DNA of 64,000 nucleotides from Paenibacillus nanensis (lineage in GTDB: Bacteria > Bacillota > Bacilli > Paenibacillales > Paenibacillaceae), in assembly GCF_003583765.1 (NCBI RefSeq), contig NZ_QXQA01000013.1, positions 1 to 64,000 on the forward strand, read 5' to 3'. The notes under the pieces are model-generated. The model saw nothing but the letters and a program-made list of their open reading frames with translations, was not told where the DNA came from and searched no databases. Position 1 is the first letter of the stretch. Every line of letters begins with the position of its first letter. The translations under genes and the position numbers were made by a program. This document shows positions 59,672 to 64,000 of the stretch, piece after piece.

Positions 59672-61049
59672 TCGGATCCATCCCCTCCTTCAGCCAAACC
59701 GCCGCACGCTCAGACGGAGCATTCGGATACCGCCATTCGCCTAGAGCCTCATCGAACACGGCCCACTCCCGGACGCGTACTTCGCCTTGCTTCCATTCGA
59801 TCTCTCCGATCCTGCTAATAATTCTTCTGCCGTCCATCAGCTTCATCTCGATGCCAAGCTCCGTCACATATTCGGCGATTCGTTTCGTCAATCTCTCCGG
59901 ATTCATGCCTCTTCCGTCGAGCATGCACATATCGGTAATCGCTTCAGGGACATCCTCCAGCCGATTGGCATGAACGGTCGTCATACTGCCGGTATGCCCC
60001 CGCGTGCAGGCCCTGACATAAATATTGGCGTCATCATCCCGGATTTCGGCATGAATAATGCGCCGCGGCGACTGCCTAAGCGCCAGCTTGAAGGCTTGCG
60101 CAGCGCCATGCTGCTCGTCTTCTTCGTTCGTCTCGTATTCGACGATGTTTTTGCTGGGGAAGTCCCTGCCCAGCATCATCTCAAACCTTCCTTCGATCGT
60201 GACGATCCGTTCATCGTCTGGCAGCTCGGCGATCATCGCCTTCATCAGGTTTGTTTTGCCGGAGTTAGTCGGGCCTATAAGGACGATATTGTATCTGGCT
60301 TTAAGCGCCGCGAGCAGCATGCGCCGCATCTCTTCGCTGAGCGTTCGGTAAGGCGGCTTGCTGAGCGCCGCCAGACTGAAGCTGCGGACGGTATAGAATC
60401 GGATCGTCAGCGTGGGGGAGGATGTAAAACCGAATCCGGTCATCGTCACGCGGGAGCCGTCTCTCAGCATGACCTCCGCCCATCGTTTGCGTGGATTAAT
60501 CCGGTCATTATTGTAGAGCACCAGATTTTGCTGAATTCGCTCGACATCTCGGACGCTTCCGAAACGGTAAGCCGATAGTCCGACGTTCCCGCCGCGCACC
60601 TCGTAGATCCGGTCTCCCACAACCTGAATTTCTTCCAGACCGCTTCGATTCGCGAGCACCAGCTCCAGGACGTTCAGCCCGACAACCTCCGCGAATAGCG
60701 CTTCCGCCAGGCTGCCGTATGGATGCTTGAAGCCCGGCAGGCTGTGGATGCGAAGGCGGATCAGCCGGTCCTCGATGACGGCCAGCACCTGCTCCCTTTC
60801 ATGCGGGAATCCGAGCACCGCGCGATTTAACGTCTCGCTGTATTGCCGGCGTTCATCCTCCGTCATGCCTCGCGGCGCGCTCAGGTACGTGCGGATCTCC
60901 CCCGCCAGCCGCTCGAAATCGTCCGCATCCGCCAGCGTTACGGCAGCCCCGCCTTCATCTACCCTGACTTCATGCTCGTCTTGCTTCCCCTCCGCACTCA
61001 CCTTTGCCGCGAACGCGGCAGGAGAGAATCGGCTGACACCGTTCTTCAT
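59664..61049 (-). CDS. tadA: Tad/Flp secretion ATPase, TadA/CpaF-like
   Basis: 461 residues. Walker A GPTNSGKTN at 259-267, Asp box DDERIVTIEGRFEM, Walker B RRIIHAEIRDDDANIYVRA, His box RGHTGSMTTVHANRLEDVPEAI. The N-terminal region has the CpaF pattern. It drives pilus extension or secretion at the membrane base. Asn after GKT in Walker A and RFEM in place of the usual D-E are small variations. Overlaps tadZ by ATGA. Confidence 0.92.
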   Translation of the reverse strand: MKNGVSRFSPAAFAAKVSAEGKQDEHEVRVDEGGAAVTLADADDFERLAGEIRTYLSAPRGMTEDERRQYSETLNRAVLGFPHEREQVLAVIEDRLIRLRIHSLPGFKHPYGSLAEALFAEVVGLNVLELVLANRSGLEEIQVVGDRIYEVRGGNVGLSAYRFGSVRDVERIQQNLVLYNNDRINPRKRWAEVMLRDGSRVTMTGFGFTSSPTLTIRFYTVRSFSLAALSKPPYRTLSEEMRRMLLAALKARYNIVLIGPTNSGKTNLMKAMIAELPDDERIVTIEGRFEMMLGRDFPSKNIVEYETNEEDEQHGAAQAFKLALRQSPRRIIHAEIRDDDANIYVRACTRGHTGSMTTVHANRLEDVPEAITDMCMLDGRGMNPERLTKRIAEYVTELGIEMKLMDGRRIISRIGEIEWKQGEVRVREWAVFDEALGEWRYPNAPSERAAVWLKEGMDPNE

Positions 61050-61897
61050 GAAGAGCTCACTCCATTCCGGTAGGTGAGAAGCTTACGATACCAGGGCTGG
61101 CGAGATGCGGCAGGGAAAACTTCGCGCAAACCATGGCGCTTCATTAAAATCGCGGCCGGCTTCTTCATGGCTTCCTTCCCGACCGGGTCTGCCTTCAGCC
61201 ACTCGGCGTAGCCTCCGCGGTCGAGGCCGGCAAGCATCGTATCATTTATTCGAAATTCGCCCAGCGGCGAGCTGCCGAGCTCTTTGCAAATTTCGCTCAT
61301 GCGGTAACCTCCCTTCCGCCAAACGGTTTGTATGACAAGGCAATCGTAATCGTTCGGCTTGACCTGAAACATCGGCGACACATTGCCGATCCAGCGGCGT
61401 CCGTCCTCTTGGAAATGGGACAGTGCCGGCGTGGTGACCACGATTCGCGAGCTAGCGCGGCGAATGCAGCATACTGTAGCGGCGTTATCCCAGTAAGCGC
61501 CAACATCCAGCACAACAAAGGAATAGGACTTCTCCGCCACATCCAGCAAATGCTCGATTTCCTCCGCTCCGACGAATTCGGCGCCCTCCCGGTTCAAATT
61601 GCCGAACAAGACGCGCAGATCGGGCAAGCCGGGCACCGGGTAACCTGCGCCGCGAAGCATGTCCACCGTTAAAGCGGCCGACCTCAGCTCAGGCTGCAGC
61701 TTATCCAGTGTAACCTCCGGTTCATCGACGCCCAAAAAGCGGTGCAGCTTGGCGCTCTTCAGGTTCAAGCATAAGTAGCCGACGGATCCGCCGCTCTTCT
61801 CCGCAAGCCGGTAAGCCGCCGCGAATGCCGCTGTCGTCGTGCCGATATTCGGCGTCGTGCCGATGAAGACGGCCATCGGCGCAATTCCCTTGCTCAT
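61046..61897 (-). CDS. Tad locus MinD/ParA-like protein, TadZ/CpaE-like, with degenerate P-loop
   Basis: 283 residues. MinD-type fold (IGTTPNIGTTTAAFAAAYRLAEKSGGSVGYLCLNLKS, SYSFVVLDVGAYWDNAATVCC, ASSRIVVTTPALSHFQEDGRRWIGNV). The P-loop at 13-21 lacks both the signature and catalytic lysines of MinD/ParA proteins (GTT in place of GKT), so ATP hydrolysis may be lost, as described for atypical TadZ. It probably places the Tad machine in the cell. Coupled to the genes on both sides by ATGA. Confidence 0.8.
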   Translation of the reverse strand: MSKGIAPMAVFIGTTPNIGTTTAAFAAAYRLAEKSGGSVGYLCLNLKSAKLHRFLGVDEPEVTLDKLQPELRSAALTVDMLRGAGYPVPGLPDLRVLFGNLNREGAEFVGAEEIEHLLDVAEKSYSFVVLDVGAYWDNAATVCCIRRASSRIVVTTPALSHFQEDGRRWIGNVSPMFQVKPNDYDCLVIQTVWRKGGYRMSEICKELGSSPLGEFRINDTMLAGLDRGGYAEWLKADPVGKEAMKKPAAILMKRHGLREVFPAASRQPWYRKLLTYRNGVSSS

Positions 61898-62631
61898 TCG
61901 TCCTCACGCTCCCCGAGAGCCGCATCCGCTCCAAGCTGCCCAAAGGATTCCGGGCTGTAGGCGACGACCAGCTTGACCGTGCCGCCCTTGCACAAACGGT
62001 CTATCGCGAGCCACTGTTCTTCCCTCAGGTTCAGGTTCAAATATTCAATCATGGCGTTCGCGTCCCGTCTTGCGACATACATGCCTTCCTTGTTGCCCTC
62101 GGCCATCGACAGCAAATAGGACTGCTCCAGACTGTCAACCTCAACATTGGCGGAGCTTTTCACGGACGCGACGACGACCCCTTCTTCGAACAGGCGCTGC
62201 GACTCGCCGCCTTCGCCGGACGCGTAGATCAGCACTTTGTCACCAGCCCGTATTCCATTCGAGATCGAACGGATATACTCTTTCGGAATTTGAAAAGTCG
62301 ACTCGCCGCTTCTCGGCTGAAGCAAATGCTCATTGATTTTCCAATCGAGAATCGCTTCTCCCTTCCCGAGCGGCACCGCCGTCTCCTTCCCGGCGGCAGA
62401 CTCCAGCTCCGTTACCATATCGGGCGTATAAGCGGCTAGCGGCATTCGCACCCATTCCAGATCGCCGTTCTCCAGCCTCTCCCCCGCGGCGACGAACCGT
62501 TTCGGCACGACGACCGCCACCGTCTCCTGCTTCTCCAGCTGCTGTCTCTGAAGCATATAAAGCCCGTATACCAGCACCGCAGACAGCACCGCCGCCGTCA
62601 CGCTCAGCCACAAATTTCTGCTTCTTCCCAC
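61894..62631 (-). CDS. CpaB-like SAF-domain protein of the Tad locus
   Basis: 245 residues from a GTG at 62631, behind GCGGAGGGGAAAACG. An upstream frame through 62706 is open but overlaps a terminator hairpin, so it is rejected. One membrane helix (about 5-25), then SAF domain VVVPKRFVAAGERLENGDLEWVRMPLAAYTPDMVTELESAAGKETAVPLGKGEAILDWKI, then a second domain. In Gram-positives CpaB/RcpC relatives guide pilus passage through the wall. First gene of the Tad operon. Confidence 0.78.
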   Translation of the reverse strand: MGRSRNLWLSVTAAVLSAVLVYGLYMLQRQQLEKQETVAVVVPKRFVAAGERLENGDLEWVRMPLAAYTPDMVTELESAAGKETAVPLGKGEAILDWKINEHLLQPRSGESTFQIPKEYIRSISNGIRAGDKVLIYASGEGGESQRLFEEGVVVASVKSSANVEVDSLEQSYLLSMAEGNKEGMYVARRDANAMIEYLNLNLREEQWLAIDRLCKGGTVKLVVAYSPESFGQLGADAALGEREDE

Positions 62632-62652
62632 CGTTTTCCCCTCCGCGAGCAA

Positions 62653-62701
62653 CAAAAAAAGAACGCCCTCAGCGCCGTTGCCGGCAACTGCTTGCGTTCT
62701 T
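62653..62701 (-). terminator. Rho-independent terminator in front of the Tad operon
   Basis: Arms AAGAACGC (62659-62666) and GCGTTCTT (62694-62701) with GC-rich inner pairing; on the minus strand seven T follow. It ends ndoA transcripts or acts as an attenuator for the Tad operon, since a promoter lies upstream of it. Confidence 0.85.
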
Positions 62702-62746
62702 CGCATATACGTGCTCTTATATTATGTTGACCATGAATTTGAGCCT

Positions 62747-62776
62747 ATAATAGCAAATAGTACCTATTATTGTCTA
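62747..62776 (-). promoter_or_regulatory. Sigma-A-like promoter upstream of the Tad leader
   Basis: Minus strand: TAGACA (62776-62771), 18-bp spacer, TATTAT (62752-62747). Transcription would start near 62740 and pass through the terminator hairpin before the GTG of the CpaB-like gene. Confidence 0.5.
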
Positions 62777-62804
62777 GCCCTATTTTTAGAAGGCGCCAAA
62801 TTTT

Positions 62805-63155
62805 TTAAAAATCGATCAACCCAACGCTGATCAGCAAAGCATCGTCTACCTTGCGCATCGTCTCATCGTCCAAATGCGTAATTTTGTCGGTCAGCCGCTG
62901 CTTGTCGATGGTGCGGATTTGTTCCAAAAGAACAACGGAATCGCGGTCAAATCCATGCGTTGCGGCATCCATCTCCACATGAGTGGGCAGCTTCGCCTTC
63001 TGAATCTGTGCAGTAATGGCGGCTACGATTACCGTCGGACTAAAGCGGTTACCGATGTCGTTTTGTATGACGAGAACAGGACGGACTCCCCCCTGCTCCG
63101 AGCCGACAACCGGGGACAAATCGGCAAAAAACACATCTCCGCGTTTAACGATCAA
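62805..63155 (-). CDS. ndoA: mRNA interferase EndoA/MazF
   Basis: 116 residues, the standard length. MIVKRGDVFFADLSPVVGSEQGGVRPVLVIQNDIGNRFSPTVIVAAIT and HVEMDAATHGFDRDSVVLLEQIRTIDKQRL are near-identical blocks across Bacillales. Toxin that cuts mRNA at UACAU-type sites in B. subtilis. Three bp after its antitoxin gene; alr lies upstream, the same order as in B. subtilis. Confidence 0.97.
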   Translation of the reverse strand: MIVKRGDVFFADLSPVVGSEQGGVRPVLVIQNDIGNRFSPTVIVAAITAQIQKAKLPTHVEMDAATHGFDRDSVVLLEQIRTIDKQRLTDKITHLDDETMRKVDDALLISVGLIDF

Positions 63156-63158
63156 GCT

Positions 63159-63440
63159 CTACACCCCGCTTACGAGACGGCCTAACGTATGGTCGGCTTC
63201 TTCCTCCGCTAGAAACGCTTCCGAGGCCATGTTCAGGTTGATTTTTGCCATCTCCATATATCCGCGCTGCATGGACTCACGGATTTGGCGCTTCTTGCGC
63301 TCCACCAGATACAGCTTCATGGCCTGCCGAATAAACTCGCTGCGATTGGAGTTTTCTTTCGCGACGATGCCGTCGACCTCCTCAAGCAGCTGATCGGGCA
63401 AGCTGATCATGATCCTTTTCGTATTATGCACATTAGCCAC
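63159..63440 (-). CDS. ndoAI: Antitoxin EndoAI (MazE-like)
   Basis: 93 residues from a GTG at 63440, after GGGGGTGCAGTTCG. Ribbon-helix-helix N-terminus (NTKRIMISLPDQLLEEVDGIVAKENSNRSEFIRQAMKLYL) binds DNA; the C-terminal helix binds and blocks EndoA. Represses the operon with the toxin. Confidence 0.95.
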   Translation of the reverse strand: MANVHNTKRIMISLPDQLLEEVDGIVAKENSNRSEFIRQAMKLYLVERKKRQIRESMQRGYMEMAKINLNMASEAFLAEEEADHTLGRLVSGV

Positions 63441-63666
63441 CGAACTGCACCCCCAAAACTTTTCCAAAACCTCATTACACATTATAACAAATAATAGCCC
63501 CGGCTATACTTCAACATATCTATGCCTGACGTATATCAGATATGCTATATGCTTACATGCGCGCTCATAAAGATAGTTGCATAACGTATTCGCCTACCGG
63601 ACCGCATTTCCCTGCACAAAAAAAGAATTCGTCTGTAGCAATTATTGCCACTTCAAGTCCTCGTGC

Positions 63667-64000
63667 TTAGGCTAAGTGATTGCGCGTCTTCACAACGGCG
63701 CCGCCTTCGATATATACGCGCGGCACGCGGGCCGCAATCATGCATGTCACTTCATAGTTGATCGTATCAAGCTGCTTGGCGACATCATCGGCCGTAATGG
63801 AAGCGCCGTCTTGGCTTCCGATCAATACGACCTCTTCGCCCGGCGCAACTGCTTCCCCGGCGGAAGCCTCGATAACCGGTTCTAGCGCAATCATGCACTG
63901 ATCCATACAAATCGCGCCAAGAATCGGCGTTTTGACGCCGCGAATGAGCCCATGCGCTTTGCCGGTAAGCATTCTGCTGAATCCGTCGGCGTATCCGACC
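63667..64000 (-). CDS. alr: Alanine racemase, C-terminal part (5' end outside window)
   Basis: The frame is open to the right edge. It contains GYADGFSR with the catalytic Tyr, then GAICMDQCMI with the conserved carbamate-domain Met and Asp, and the C-terminal beta domain ending DTINYEVTCMIAARVPRVYIEGGAVV. Pyridoxal-phosphate enzyme that makes D-alanine for the cell wall. Its end is 227 bp before ndoAI. Confidence 0.93.
   Translation of the reverse strand, partial: VGYADGFSRMLTGKAHGLIRGVKTPILGAICMDQCMIALEPVIEASAGEAVAPGEEVVLIGSQDGASITADDVAKQLDTINYEVTCMIAARVPRVYIEGGAVVKTRNHLA

Noticed and set aside
62632..62706. Longer start of the CpaB-like gene
   Set aside because: It would encode the terminator hairpin and place the ribosome binding site GGAGGGG inside the gene.

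Overview
The window reads as chromosomal DNA of a Paenibacillus-like, Gram-positive, endospore-forming Bacilli. The signs are strong AGGAGG ribosome binding sites with frequent TTG and GTG starts, a YhcN-type spore lipoprotein gene, B. subtilis-like operons (yclNOPQ, sigY-yxlCDEFG, cta, alr-ndoAI-ndoA, ydbST), and an aldouronate-utilization cluster of the kind described in Paenibacillus sp. JDR-2. I saw no rRNA, tRNA, CRISPR array, insertion sequence or prophage.

Layout. 0-5 kb: a large secreted protein with near-identical Fn3-type repeats that runs off the left edge, then a GNAT acetyltransferase and three tandem tail-collar-domain paralogs. 5-10 kb: a GntR/YtrA-regulated ABC exporter operon that ends in a NatAB-like pair. 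10-15.5 kb: a caa3-type cytochrome c oxidase operon (ctaC-D-E-F-G-M). 15.7-21.8 kb: a spore lipoprotein, a DUF421 protein, copper control (csoR-copZ), GDPD plus an MFS transporter, and YitT. 22-29.7 kb: two Bce-type peptide-sensing ABC modules around one BceRS pair and a glutathione peroxidase gene. 30-34.2 kb: a Fur-boxed yclNOPQ siderophore importer. 34.4-47.9 kb: a glucuronoxylan island (yesN, yesM, lplA, lplB, ytcP, aguA, xynA2) beside gntR-uxuA-uxuB. 48-53.3 kb: a sigY-like ECF operon and a divergent ECF41-type sigma/DoxX pair. 54-62.7 kb: ydbST and a Tad/Flp-type secretion operon. 62.8-64 kb: ndoAI-ndoA (mazEF) and the 3' end of alr.

How it fits together. In the xylan island the ABC importer brings aldouronates in. 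AguA removes (methyl)glucuronate, XynA2 trims the xylo-oligosaccharides, and released glucuronate could feed the UxuB/UxuA branch next door (the isomerase UxaC is not here). Two matches to the CcpA cre consensus overlap the predicted starts of yesN and lplA, so carbon control is likely. In the Bce region a perfect TTACA-N4-TGTAA operator precedes the second transporter and a looser dyad precedes the first, which suggests that one two-component system runs two detoxification modules.

Most unusual points: (1) a Tad-like operon without a visible prepilin peptidase, with two very short pilin-like genes (48 and 49 aa) that lack an obvious leader motif, a TadZ-like ATPase without the Walker A lysine, and a terminator hairpin in its leader; (2) matched divergent ECF41-type promoters between the sigma gene and a DoxX gene; (3) a GntR palindrome lying exactly on a sigma-A -10; (4) a csoR start that has to be moved downstream, with two operators; (5) a 300-base promoter-headed, structured, non-coding stretch at 17.5-17.8 kb. 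All calls come from reading the sequence; nothing was searched against databases.
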